Source of the DNA: Agrococcus beijingensis
Lineage (GTDB): Bacteria; Actinomycetota; Actinomycetes; Actinomycetales; Microbacteriaceae
Assembly (NCBI RefSeq): GCF_030758955.1
Contig: NZ_CP132360.1
Location: forward strand, 1,219,758 to 1,275,479
Direction of reading: 5' to 3'
Length of the DNA stretch: 55,722 bases
The notes under the pieces are model-generated. The model searched no databases, was not told where the DNA came from, and was given only the letters and a program-made list of their open reading frames with translations. Numbering within the stretch: the first letter of the stretch is position 1; each line of letters opens with the position of its first letter. Both the position numbers and the translations under genes were made by a program. Shown here piece after piece: positions 38,990 to 46,328 of the stretch.

Positions 38990-39789
38990 GCGAGCGCCTC
39001 CGTCCCGAGTGCCTCGCGGCCGACCATCTGCACGAAGCGCTGCTGCAGGCTCGATCCCGCCCGCACCTCGTCGAGGGTGCCGCTGGCGAGCAGGCGGCCG
39101 TCGGCGACGATCGCCACGCGGTCGCAGAGCGACTCGACCAGCTCCATGACGTGGCTCGACAGCACGACGGTGCCGCCGGAGGCGACGAAGCCGCGCAGGA
39201 TCGCGCGGATCGCCTCGCCGGAGACCGGGTCGACGGCTTCGAACGGCTCGTCGAGCACGAGCAGCCGAGGCGCGTGGATGAGCGCGCACGCGAGCGCGAT
39301 CTTCTTGCGCATGCCGGCCGAGTAGTCGGCGACCGCGACGCCGGCGGTGTCGGCGAGGCCGAGGGCGGCGAGCAGGTCGGCCGACCGTGAGACGACGTCG
39401 GCCTCGGGCATCGCGCGCAGCAGGCCGTTGTAGCGCAGCAGCTCGGCGCCGGTGAGCCGGTCGAAGAGGTGCACGCCGTCGGGCAGCACGCCCATGATCG
39501 CCTTGGCCCGGGCAGGGTCATGCCACACGTCGTGGCCCAGCACGGATGCGGCCCCGTGGTCGGGGCGCAGGAGTCCGGTCGCCATCGACAGCGTCGTCGT
39601 CTTGCCGGCGCCGTTGGGGCCGACGAGGCCGAACATCGAGCCCTGGGGCACGTCGAGGGTGAGCCCGTCGACGGCGATCTTGCTGCCGAACCGCTTGACG
39701 AGCTGCGCGAGCCGCAGCGCCGGAGCCGCGGCGGGTCCGGCGTGCTGGGGAGGAGCGGGGGAGGGCTGCGCGGGCGGCTCGAGCGTCAT
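38965..39789 (-). CDS. ABC exporter ATP-binding protein
   Basis: 274 residues with one ATPase domain. Walker A GPNGAGKTTTLS is near residue 55. The signature YSAGMRKKIALACALIHAPR deviates from LSGGQ, and Walker B is LLVLDEPFEAVDP. The Ala-Gly-Met signature and the paired membrane protein at 37409-38989 suggest an exporter of the NatA/CcmA-like group. A Pro-rich N-terminal tail of about 22 residues precedes the domain. A hairpin about 90 bp upstream separates it from dapD. Confidence 0.92.
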   Translation of the reverse strand: MTLEPPAQPSPAPPQHAGPAAAPALRLAQLVKRFGSKIAVDGLTLDVPQGSMFGLVGPNGAGKTTTLSMATGLLRPDHGAASVLGHDVWHDPARAKAIMGVLPDGVHLFDRLTGAELLRYNGLLRAMPEADVVSRSADLLAALGLADTAGVAVADYSAGMRKKIALACALIHAPRLLVLDEPFEAVDPVSGEAIRAILRGFVASGGTVVLSSHVMELVESLCDRVAIVADGRLLASGTLDEVRAGSSLQQRFVQMVGREALGTEALAWLRTSSH

Positions 39790-39860
39790 GCTCCCAGCAT
39801 GCCAGCGGCGAACCCGCTGAGCCCTCCGTCGCCAGGCGGATACTGGTGCCGCCGTGGCGA

Positions 39861-39931
39861 GACGCGGACAGGTCGCCGAACGCGGAGGATCCGTCCGCGT
39901 TCGGTAGCCGACCGGCGCATCCGTCCGCGTC
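39861..39931 (-). terminator. Nested inverted repeats after dapD
   Basis: CCGAACGCGGA (39876-39886) and TCCGCGTTCGG (39894-39904) form a perfect 11-bp stem with a 7-nt loop. Outside it, GACGCGGAC (39861-39869) can pair with GTCCGCGTC (39923-39931). It lies 84 bp beyond the dapD stop in the direction of dapD transcription. The 198 bp between 39790 and 39987 hold nothing else recognisable. Confidence 0.6.
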
Positions 39932-39987
39932 CTACGACGCGGAGCGCGTGGCGGCGGCCCGCGTCGCCGCGAGCGGCGTGCGGCCGA

Positions 39988-40908
39988 TCAGTGCAGCGCG
40001 GCGTTCAGCTCCACGCCCTTGCCGTCGCGCGCGACGACCTCGACGGCACCCGTGAGCGAGTTGCGCCGGAACAGCAGCCCGGGCCGACCCGACAGCTCGA
40101 CCGCCTTCACCGTCTCGCCGCCCGGCAGCAGCGTCACCTTCGTGCCGGCCGTCACATACAGCCCGGCCTCGACGACCGAGTCGTCGCCGATCGAGATGCC
40201 GACGCCCGAGTTGGCGCCCAGCAGCACGCGCGCGCCGAGCGCGACCCGCTCCTTGCCGCCGCCCGAGAGCGTGCCCATGATCGAGGCGCCGCCGCCGATG
40301 TCGGTGCCGTCGCCGACCACGACGCCCTGCGAGATGCGGCCCTCGACCATCGAGGTGCCGAGCGTGCCGGCGTTGAAGTTCACGAAGCCCTCGTGCATGA
40401 CGACGGTGCCCGACGCCAGGTGCGCGCCGAGGCGCACGCGCGCCGCGTCGCCGATGCGCACGCCCGACGGCAGCACGTAGTCGGTCATGCGCGGGAAGCG
40501 GTCGACGAGCTGCACCTGGATGCCCGCCCGCAGCAGCTGCGGGCGGTGCGCGGCCGCCCACTCGGGGTCGACGGCGCCGGCGTTGGTCCAGGCGACGATC
40601 GGCAGCGCGCCGAAGATGCCGTCGAGGTTGATCGTGTTCGGCTGCACCAGCCGGTGACTGAGCAGGTGGAGGCGCAGGTAGGCGTCCTCGACCGACGACG
40701 GCGCCGCATCCAGGTCGATCTCGATGTGCCGGTGCTCGAGAGCGACGCCGCGCTCCGGCACCTCACCGGCCTGCTGGTCGAGCGACCCGCCGCCGATCAG
40801 CCCCTCGTCGCCGGCGGCCGAGCCGAGCGCCGGCGACGGGAACCAGGCGTCGAGCACCCGCCCCTCGAAGACGGTGACGAGTGCATGTCCGTGTGCGGGG
40901 CGAGCCAT
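39988..40908 (-). CDS. dapD: Tetrahydrodipicolinate N-succinyltransferase
   Basis: 306 residues. It succinylates tetrahydrodipicolinate using succinyl-CoA, the step before DapC. The C-terminal half is a left-handed beta helix of hexapeptide repeats ([47 protein letters not shown]). [16 protein letters not shown] is characteristic of actinobacterial DapD. ATG 40908 lies 6 nt after TAGACT (40920-40915, minus). It is divergent from dapE, with which it shares a promoter. Confidence 0.95.
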   Translation of the reverse strand: MARPAHGHALVTVFEGRVLDAWFPSPALGSAAGDEGLIGGGSLDQQAGEVPERGVALEHRHIEIDLDAAPSSVEDAYLRLHLLSHRLVQPNTINLDGIFGALPIVAWTNAGAVDPEWAAAHRPQLLRAGIQVQLVDRFPRMTDYVLPSGVRIGDAARVRLGAHLASGTVVMHEGFVNFNAGTLGTSMVEGRISQGVVVGDGTDIGGGASIMGTLSGGGKERVALGARVLLGANSGVGISIGDDSVVEAGLYVTAGTKVTLLPGGETVKAVELSGRPGLLFRRNSLTGAVEVVARDGKGVELNAALH

Positions 40909-40914
40909 GCTCCA

Positions 40915-40924
40915 AGTCTAGGCT
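40915..40924. promoter_or_regulatory. Symmetric bidirectional promoter of dapD and dapE
   Basis: AGTCTAGGCT holds a minus-strand -10 (TAGACT, 40920-40915) and a plus-strand -10 (TAGGCT, 40919-40924) that share the same TA base pairs at 40919-40920. The two ATGs lie 6 nt (dapD) and 7 nt (dapE) beyond their hexamers, so both mRNAs should be leaderless. Confidence 0.7.
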
Positions 40925-40931
40925 GGGCGCT

Positions 40932-42014
40932 ATGTCTGCCCTCACGCTCGACCTCACCGCGAGCAGCCTCGAGCTGACGCGTGCCCTGTGCGACATCGAC
41001 TCGGTCTCCGGCAACGAGGGAGCCCTCGCCGACCTGATCGAGTCGGCCGTGCGCGCCTACCCGCACCTCGAGGTCACGCGCGTCGGCGACACCGTCGTCG
41101 CCCGCACGCAGCTCGGCCGCGACCGCCGCGTCGTGATCGCCGGGCACATCGACACCGTGCCGATCAACGGCAACCTCGTCAGCCGCGAGGAGGAGATCGA
41201 CGGCGAGCCGCACCTGTGGGGGCGCGGCACCGTCGACATGAAGGCCGGCGTCGCCGTGCAGCTGAAGCTCGCCGCCGAGCTCACCGACCCGGTGGTCGAC
41301 CTGACCTGGCTCTGGTACGACCACGAGGAGGTGGGGGAGGAGCACAACGGCCTGCGCCTGCTCGCCGTCTCGCACCCCGAGCTGATGAAGGGCGACTTCG
41401 CGATCCTGGGCGAGCCGTCGAACGGCTTCATCGAGGGCGGCTGCAACGGCACGCTCCGCGCCGAGGTGCGCACCCGCGGCGTGCGCGCGCACTCGGCCCG
41501 CGCCTGGGTGGGGCACAACGCGATCCACGATGCGGCGGATGTCCTCCAGACGCTCCAGGGGTACCGTCCCCGGGAGATCGAGGTCGAGGGCCTCGTCTAC
41601 CGCGAGGGCCTCAACGCCGTGAAGATCTCCGGTGGCGTGGCAGGCAACGTCATCCCCGACGAGTGCGTCGTCGAGGTCAACTACCGCTTCGCGCCCTCCC
41701 GCTCGCTCGAGGAGGCGTCGGCGCACGTGATCAGCCTGTTCGAGGGCTTCGACGTGCGCATCGTCGACGCCGCCGCCGGTGCCCGGCCGGGCCTCGACGC
41801 GCCGCTCGCGCAGGAGTTCATCGCGGCGGTCGGCGTCGAGCCGCGGCCGAAGTACGGCTGGACCGACGTCGCACGCTTCTCGGCGCTCGGCATGCCGGCG
41901 GTCAACTTCGGCCCCGGCAACCCGTCGAAGGCGCACGCCGACGACGAGGCGGTGCCGATCGCGCAGATCGAGTCGACCGAGCACAGCCTCCGCGCGTGGC
42001 TGTCTCGAGCCTGA
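40932..42014 (+). CDS. dapE: Succinyl-diaminopimelate desuccinylase
   Basis: 360 residues, an M20-family zinc enzyme. It removes succinate from N-succinyl-LL-diaminopimelate. Metal and catalytic motifs are VIAGHIDTVP near residue 75, WGRGTVDMKAGVA, YDHEEVGEEHNGL (Glu-Glu base/ligand) and LGEPSNGFIEGGCNG. The C-terminal His is in GNPSKAHADDE. ATG 40932 follows TAGGCT by 7 nt (leaderless). It overlaps the next gene by 19 bp. Confidence 0.95.
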   Translation: MSALTLDLTASSLELTRALCDIDSVSGNEGALADLIESAVRAYPHLEVTRVGDTVVARTQLGRDRRVVIAGHIDTVPINGNLVSREEEIDGEPHLWGRGTVDMKAGVAVQLKLAAELTDPVVDLTWLWYDHEEVGEEHNGLRLLAVSHPELMKGDFAILGEPSNGFIEGGCNGTLRAEVRTRGVRAHSARAWVGHNAIHDAADVLQTLQGYRPREIEVEGLVYREGLNAVKISGGVAGNVIPDECVVEVNYRFAPSRSLEEASAHVISLFEGFDVRIVDAAAGARPGLDAPLAQEFIAAVGVEPRPKYGWTDVARFSALGMPAVNFGPGNPSKAHADDEAVPIAQIESTEHSLRAWLSRA

Positions 42015-43183
42015 CGCGCAGCGACCCCCGGGTCGCCACGCAGCGCTGGTGGCTGTGGCCGCTGGCGCTCTGGGCCGTCTCCCGCCTCGTCAGCACGGCC
42101 TTCCTCGGCGCCTTCGCCGGCGTGCAGAAGCCCTCGCCCTGGACCCCGGCCGGCCCCGACATCCTCGACTTCTCGACCATGTGGGATGCCCACTGGTACT
42201 ACATCGTGGCGATGTCGGGCTACCCGGCAGAGCTGCCGATCGCCGACGACGGCCACGTCGGCGAGAACGCCTGGGCCTTCATGCCCGTGTACCCGCTGCT
42301 CGCACGAGCGCTGATGCTGGTCGGCCTGCCGTGGGAGGGCGCCGCGGTGCTGCTGTCGGTGACCGCATCCGCCGCCTTCGCGCTCGTGGCCTACCGCCTC
42401 TTCCAGGAGCTCGCCCCCGGCCGCGAGCGGTTCGCGCTCGCCCTGGTGCTGCTCTCGCCCGTCGCGCCGGTGTTCCAGCTCGGCTACGCCGAGTCGCTGT
42501 TCCTGCTGCTGCTCGCCGGCGCCCTGCTCGCGTGGCGGCTGCGCCGCTGGGAGTGGCTCTGGGTGCTGCTGCCGATCATGTCGCTCACCCGCCCCGGCGG
42601 CCTCGCCTTCGCGCTGGCGCTGGGGCTGTGGTTCCTGACGCGGTGGATCTGGCACCGCGACGGCTTCCCGCCTGCGGAGCGCTGGCGCGTCATCGCGCTC
42701 GGCGCCTGGAGCACGCTCTGGGGCTTCGCCTGGCTGCTCGCGTGCACGCTGGTCACGGGCAGCCTCACCGCCTACTTCGACACGGAGCTCTCGTGGCGCT
42801 CCGACTACATCGGGCGGCAGGAGCTCGTGCCCTTCACGCCCTGGCCGATCGGGCTCGAGTGGTGGTTCGAGGGGTGGTGGCCGCTGTGGCTGGTGGGCGT
42901 CGTCGCCGTGGCCGTCGTGCTGCTGGCGGGCCCCTGGGCGCGCGGCGTCGGGATCGAGGGCAGGCTCTGGTCGATCGCCTACCTCGTCTACCTCGCCGCG
43001 GTCTGGTTCCCGCAGTCGTCGACGTGGCGGCTGCTGCTGCCGCTGTTCCCGGCGGCGGTGATCGTCGCGGCGCTCAAGCCGACGTGGGCGCGAGCGCTCG
43101 TGCTCGGCGCGGGCATCGCCCTGCAGCCGGTGTGGATCTGGTTCTGCTGGGCGCACGTCGGCCGCGACTGGACGGTGCCGTGA
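41996..43183 (+). CDS. PIG-V-like mannosyltransferase family membrane protein
   Basis: 395 residues with about ten helices. FSTMWDAHWYYIVAMSGYP after the first helix carries the acidic DxxWY-type loop of GT-C glycosyltransferases. FMPVYPLLARAL and LGYAESLFLLLLAG resemble PIG-V and its bacterial homologues, which use polyprenyl-phosphate mannose. The acceptor is unknown; actinobacterial glycolipids or protein O-mannosylation are possible. GTG 41996 lies inside the end of dapE, and no later start gives the full N terminus. Confidence 0.75.
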   Translation: MAVSSLTRSDPRVATQRWWLWPLALWAVSRLVSTAFLGAFAGVQKPSPWTPAGPDILDFSTMWDAHWYYIVAMSGYPAELPIADDGHVGENAWAFMPVYPLLARALMLVGLPWEGAAVLLSVTASAAFALVAYRLFQELAPGRERFALALVLLSPVAPVFQLGYAESLFLLLLAGALLAWRLRRWEWLWVLLPIMSLTRPGGLAFALALGLWFLTRWIWHRDGFPPAERWRVIALGAWSTLWGFAWLLACTLVTGSLTAYFDTELSWRSDYIGRQELVPFTPWPIGLEWWFEGWWPLWLVGVVAVAVVLLAGPWARGVGIEGRLWSIAYLVYLAAVWFPQSSTWRLLLPLFPAAVIVAALKPTWARALVLGAGIALQPVWIWFCWAHVGRDWTVP

Positions 43184-43197
43184 GCCGCGTCATATCG

Positions 43198-43225
43198 CGC
43201 AATGTTGCGGGTGCGTTGAGCGCAA
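43198..43225 (+). promoter_or_regulatory. AT-richer upstream region of the DUF3117 gene with CGCAA/TTGCG repeats
   Basis: CGCAA (43198-43202) and TTGCG (43205-43209) form a near-continuous palindrome, and CGCAA recurs at 43221-43225. The segment 43184-43281 is visibly less GC-rich than its surroundings and must hold the DUF3117 promoter. GACAAT at 43244-43249 is a possible -10. Confidence 0.35.
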
Positions 43226-43281
43226 CCTGTCAGTAGAACATGAGACAATAGGGCCACGAGAACCGAAAGGGGAGCCGACAC

Positions 43282-43455
43282 ATGGCCGCCATGAAACCAC
43301 GCACCGGAGATGGACCGCTCGAAGCCGTGAAGGAAGGCCGGGTCATCGTCGTGCGCGTCCCGCTCGAGGGCGGGGGACGACTCGTCGTCTCTGTGAACGA
43401 CGAAGAGGCCGCTGCCCTGCACAAGGCGCTCGGCGAGGTCGTCGTCACCGCTTGA
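43282..43455 (+). CDS. DUF3117 domain-containing small protein
   Basis: 57 residues: starts MAAMKPRTGDGPLEAVKEGR and continues through RVPLEGGGRLVVSVNDEEA. The beginning is nearly invariant among actinobacteria (Rv1211 in Mycobacterium tuberculosis is a member). The function is unknown. A strong ribosome binding site, AAAGGGGAG, precedes the ATG by about 7 nt. It is followed at once by a large terminator hairpin, so it is a free-standing, probably highly expressed gene. The neighbouring O-methyltransferase-tatB-mrp order is also conserved around Rv1211. Confidence 0.93.
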   Translation: MAAMKPRTGDGPLEAVKEGRVIVVRVPLEGGGRLVVSVNDEEAAALHKALGEVVVTA

Positions 43456-43468
43456 CCGACGGTGGCCA

Positions 43469-43527
43469 TCCGGGCCGAGACGAAGGGGCCGATCCATAGG
43501 CGGGTCGGCCCCTTCGTCGTCCCGGAT
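43469..43527 (+). terminator. Large nested terminator hairpin after DUF3117
   Basis: ACGAAGGGGCCGA (43480-43492) and TCGGCCCCTTCGT (43505-43517) form a perfect 13-bp stem with a 12-nt loop. Outer arms ATCCGGG (43469-43475) and CCCGGAT (43521-43527) extend it. It lies between convergent genes and may serve both. Confidence 0.8.
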
Positions 43528-43564
43528 GCGTGCGGTCGCGCCCGCAGGACGCCCCGCGACGGCG

Positions 43565-44215
43565 CTAGGAGGCCCGCGTCGCCGGCTCGGGCCTGCGCAC
43601 GATCTGCAGCAGCCCGTCGCCGACCGGCGTGATCGCGGCCTGCACCGCGTCGGAGGTCGCGAGCGCCTTCAGCAGGGCGCGGAGGTCGGAGACCGCGTCG
43701 TCGCGCTGGGCCGGGTCGGCCACCTTGCCGCCGAGCAGCGCGTGGGCGACGAGCACCGAGCCGCCGACGCGCACGAGCGCGAGCGCGTGCTCGACGTACT
43801 CCATGACGCTCGCCGGGTCGGCGTCGATCAGCACGATGTCGTAGCTGGCCTCGTTCATGCGCGGCAGCACGTCGCGCGCGCGGCCGGTGATGAGGCGCGC
43901 GCGGGTGACCGGGATGCCGGCGGCGGCGAAGGCCGTGCGCGCGTGCTGCTGGTGGTCGAGCTCGTTGTCGATCGACGTGAGCGTCGCCCCCGGTGCGCCG
44001 CGCAGCAGCCACAGGCCGCTCACGCCGGCGCCGGTGCCGACCTCGAGGATCGCGGTCGCCTGCGTGGCGGCGGCGACGGCTGCCAGCTGGGCGCCGACCG
44101 CCGGGGCGATGGGCGTGATGCCGAGCTCGAGCGACGCGTCGCGCGCCGCAGTGAGCACCTCGTCCTCGCTGGCGAGGTCGTCGAGGTACTTGGCGATGAG
44201 CGATGGTGTCTGCAC
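43565..44215 (-). CDS. SAM-dependent O-methyltransferase (Rv1220c-like)
   Basis: 216 residues, class I Rossmann methyltransferase of the caffeoyl-CoA/catechol family. Motif I is ILEVGTGAGVSGLWLL near residue 55, an acidic residue follows in LTSIDNELD, and DIVLIDADP provides motif IV. The substrate is unknown. GTG 44215 follows GGAGGAA. It is divergent from tatB. In mycobacteria this gene neighbours sigE-rseA-htrA-tatB; here tatB is adjacent and the sigma factor genes are absent. Confidence 0.9.
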   Translation of the reverse strand: MQTPSLIAKYLDDLASEDEVLTAARDASLELGITPIAPAVGAQLAAVAAATQATAILEVGTGAGVSGLWLLRGAPGATLTSIDNELDHQQHARTAFAAAGIPVTRARLITGRARDVLPRMNEASYDIVLIDADPASVMEYVEHALALVRVGGSVLVAHALLGGKVADPAQRDDAVSDLRALLKALATSDAVQAAITPVGDGLLQIVRRPEPATRAS

Positions 44216-44298
44216 GGGTTCCTCCGCCCGCGAGCCTACGCGCCCCGACGCATCCGCCCCCTGCAGGCTCGCCGTCTGCGCTCGACTACCCTGGAGGC

Positions 44299-44661
44299 GT
44301 GTCCCTCGCAGGCATCACGCTCGACAAGCTGGTGATCATCCTCCTGCTCGCGGCCTTCCTCATCGGCCCCGAGCGGCTGCCCCTGCTCGCAGAGAAGCTG
44401 GGCACGCTCGTGCGCAGCCTGCGCGACATGGCCGGCGGCGCGAAGGACCGCATGCGCGAGGAGATGGGGCCGGAGTTCGACGAGGTCGACTGGAAGAAGC
44501 TCGACCCGCGGCAGTACGACCCGCGCCGCATCGTGATGGATGCGCTCAAGGACGACCCCGAGGACTTCTCCACCGCCGCGGCGAAGGCGTCGGTCGCGAC
44601 CGTGAGCGGCCTGCCGCAGCGGCCGACGGGCCCGATGCGCTTCGACGACGAGGCGACCTAG
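44299..44661 (+). CDS. tatB: Sec-independent protein translocase subunit TatB
   Basis: 120 residues. It has a single N-terminal membrane helix (LVIILLLAAFLIGPERLP, with the conserved Gly-Pro-Glu hinge) followed by an amphipathic helix (LAEKLGTLVRSLRDMAG). TatB binds twin-arginine signal peptides and passes folded proteins to TatA. DEVDWKKLDPRQYDPRRIV is typical of actinobacterial TatB. GTG 44299 lies 6 nt after TACCCT (44287-44292), indicating a leaderless transcript. Confidence 0.93.
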   Translation: MSLAGITLDKLVIILLLAAFLIGPERLPLLAEKLGTLVRSLRDMAGGAKDRMREEMGPEFDEVDWKKLDPRQYDPRRIVMDALKDDPEDFSTAAAKASVATVSGLPQRPTGPMRFDDEAT

Positions 44662-44721
44662 CGGCGCCCGCGCCCGCGTCGGCAAGCTCGGCGTCGCGAG
44701 CGGGGCGGGCGAGCGGATGCG

Positions 44722-45837
44722 TCAGGCGGGGCTGAGCGGGAGTCCTCGGCCCGCGAGCGGTCGCGTGCCGCGCAGCGACTCGGCGAGCGCGATGATCGCC
44801 GCGGCGGCCGGGTCGGTCGGCTCCGCCGCGACCACCGGCGACCCGGCGTCGCCGCCCGTGCGCAGCGCCACCGACAGCGGGATGCGCGCCAGCAGCGGCA
44901 CGCCCAGCCGCCGCGCCGCCTCGTCGCCGCCGCCCGCGCCGAACAGCTCGAGCACCGTGCCGTCGGGCTGCGCGAGCCCCGCCATGTTCTCGACCACGCC
45001 GAGCACGCGCTGGCCCGTCTGCCGCGCCACCTCGGCGGCGCGCTCGGCCACATCGGCCGCCGCCTTCTGCGGGGTCGTGACCACCAGCACCTCGGCGTGC
45101 GGCATGAGCTGCCCGAGCGAGATGGCGACGTCGCCGGTGCCCGGCGGCATGTCGATGAGCAGCACGTCGAGGTCGCCCCACCACACGTCGGTGACGAACT
45201 GCTGCAGCGTGCGGTGCAGCATCGGCCCGCGCCACGAGACCGAGCGGTTGCCGTCGACGAACATGCCGATCGAGACGAGCCGCACCCCGTGCGCCTCGGG
45301 CGGCATCATCATGTCGCCGACCCTCGTCGGCTTCGCTGCGGTGCCCAGCAGCGCCGGGATCGAGTAGCCGTGCACGTCGGCGTCCATCACCCCGACCGTG
45401 AGCCCGCGGGCGGCGAGCGCGACGGCGAGGTTGGCGGTGACGGTCGACTTGCCGACGCCCCCCTTGCCGCTCGCCACCGCGATGATGCGGGTGAGCGTGT
45501 CGGGCCCGAACTGCGCGGGACGCGAGCCGCGCAGCCGCTCGACGAGCGCCTGCCGCTTGGCGGGCGCCATCACGGCCACCTCGATCTCCACCTGCTCCAC
45601 GCCGGCGACCGACGCGGCCGCCAGGCGCACATCCGCTTCGATCCTGTCGGCCGCGGGGCAGGCAGCGACCGTCAGTTCGAGGCGGATGCGTGCGGTCGCC
45701 CCGTCGAGGCGGGCGTCGGGGATCATGTCGAGATCGACGAGCGGGCGGCGGATCTCGGGGTCGACGACCGTCGCCAGGGCGCGCTGGAGCGCCGGATCGA
45801 TGCCGCCCGCCAGCGACGGCTCGCTCGAGGGGGTCAC
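44722..45837 (-). CDS. mrp: Mrp/ApbC/NBP35-type P-loop ATPase (Fe-S cluster carrier)
   Basis: 371 residues. This is the Mrp of iron-sulfur metabolism, unrelated to the antiporter. An N-terminal MIP18/DUF59 domain (LATVVDPEIRRPLVDLDMI) precedes a deviant Walker A ATPase, IAVASGKGGVGKSTVTANLA near residue 140, with VGVMDADVHGYS and IDMPPGTGDVAIS. Relatives carry and transfer Fe-S clusters. The GTG start at 45837 overlaps the DUF1003 stop (GTGA), so mgtE-type gene, DUF1003 gene and mrp form one minus-strand operon. Confidence 0.93.
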   Translation of the reverse strand: MTPSSEPSLAGGIDPALQRALATVVDPEIRRPLVDLDMIPDARLDGATARIRLELTVAACPAADRIEADVRLAAASVAGVEQVEIEVAVMAPAKRQALVERLRGSRPAQFGPDTLTRIIAVASGKGGVGKSTVTANLAVALAARGLTVGVMDADVHGYSIPALLGTAAKPTRVGDMMMPPEAHGVRLVSIGMFVDGNRSVSWRGPMLHRTLQQFVTDVWWGDLDVLLIDMPPGTGDVAISLGQLMPHAEVLVVTTPQKAAADVAERAAEVARQTGQRVLGVVENMAGLAQPDGTVLELFGAGGGDEAARRLGVPLLARIPLSVALRTGGDAGSPVVAAEPTDPAAAAIIALAESLRGTRPLAGRGLPLSPA

Positions 45838-46328
45838 TTCGCGTCGCGCTCGCGCCGCTCGTCGAGGTCGTCGACGAACGACTTCAGCTCGGCGCGGATG
45901 AACTCGCGCGACGCCATGTCGCGCATCGCGAGCCGCAGCGCCACCACCTCGCGGGCAAGGTACTCGGTGTCGTTGAGGTTGCGCTCGGCGCGCAGGCGGT
46001 CCTGCTCGATCTGCACGCGGTCGCGGTCGTCCTGCCGGTTCTGCGCGAGCAGCAGCAGGGGGGCGGCGTAGGAGGCCTGCAGGCTGAGCACGAGCGTCAG
46101 CAGCGGGAAGCCCTGGTTCTGCGGATCGAACTGCGCCTCGGCGGGCGCGATCGAGTTGTAGCCGAGCCAGAAGGTGACGAAGATCGTCATGCCGATCAGG
46201 AACGCGGGCGTGCCCATGCCGCGCGCGAACGACTCGGTGAAGCGGCCGAAGCGGTCCTTCGACTCGGGCAGCCGGATGCGCCGGCGGGCTGCCTTGGGCT
46301 GCGAGAAGCGGTCGTCGCGCTCAGCCAT
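45834..46328 (-). CDS. DUF1003 membrane protein
   Basis: 164 residues. A polar N terminus is followed by two helices, FLIGMTIFVTFWLGYN and PLLTLVLSLQASYAAPLLLL. QNRQDDRDRVQIEQDRLRAERN, a charged helix typical of DUF1003, comes next. The role is unknown, and the conserved location next to mgtE-type and mrp genes is shared among actinobacteria. Its start overlaps the upstream gene's stop by 8 bp, and its own stop overlaps the mrp start. Confidence 0.92.
   Translation of the reverse strand: MAERDDRFSQPKAARRRIRLPESKDRFGRFTESFARGMGTPAFLIGMTIFVTFWLGYNSIAPAEAQFDPQNQGFPLLTLVLSLQASYAAPLLLLAQNRQDDRDRVQIEQDRLRAERNLNDTEYLAREVVALRLAMRDMASREFIRAELKSFVDDLDERRERDAK

Noticed and set aside
35718..39521. 1267-codon minus-strand open frame
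   Set aside because: It runs antisense to gltA and the NCS2 gene and out of frame through the ABC exporter genes, with no recognisable domain.
44722..45837. Assignment of the ATPase gene mrp to the Mrp antiporter
   Set aside because: It shares only the name. The protein is a DUF59 plus deviant-Walker P-loop Fe-S carrier, and the antiporter operon at 5489-11519 is complete.
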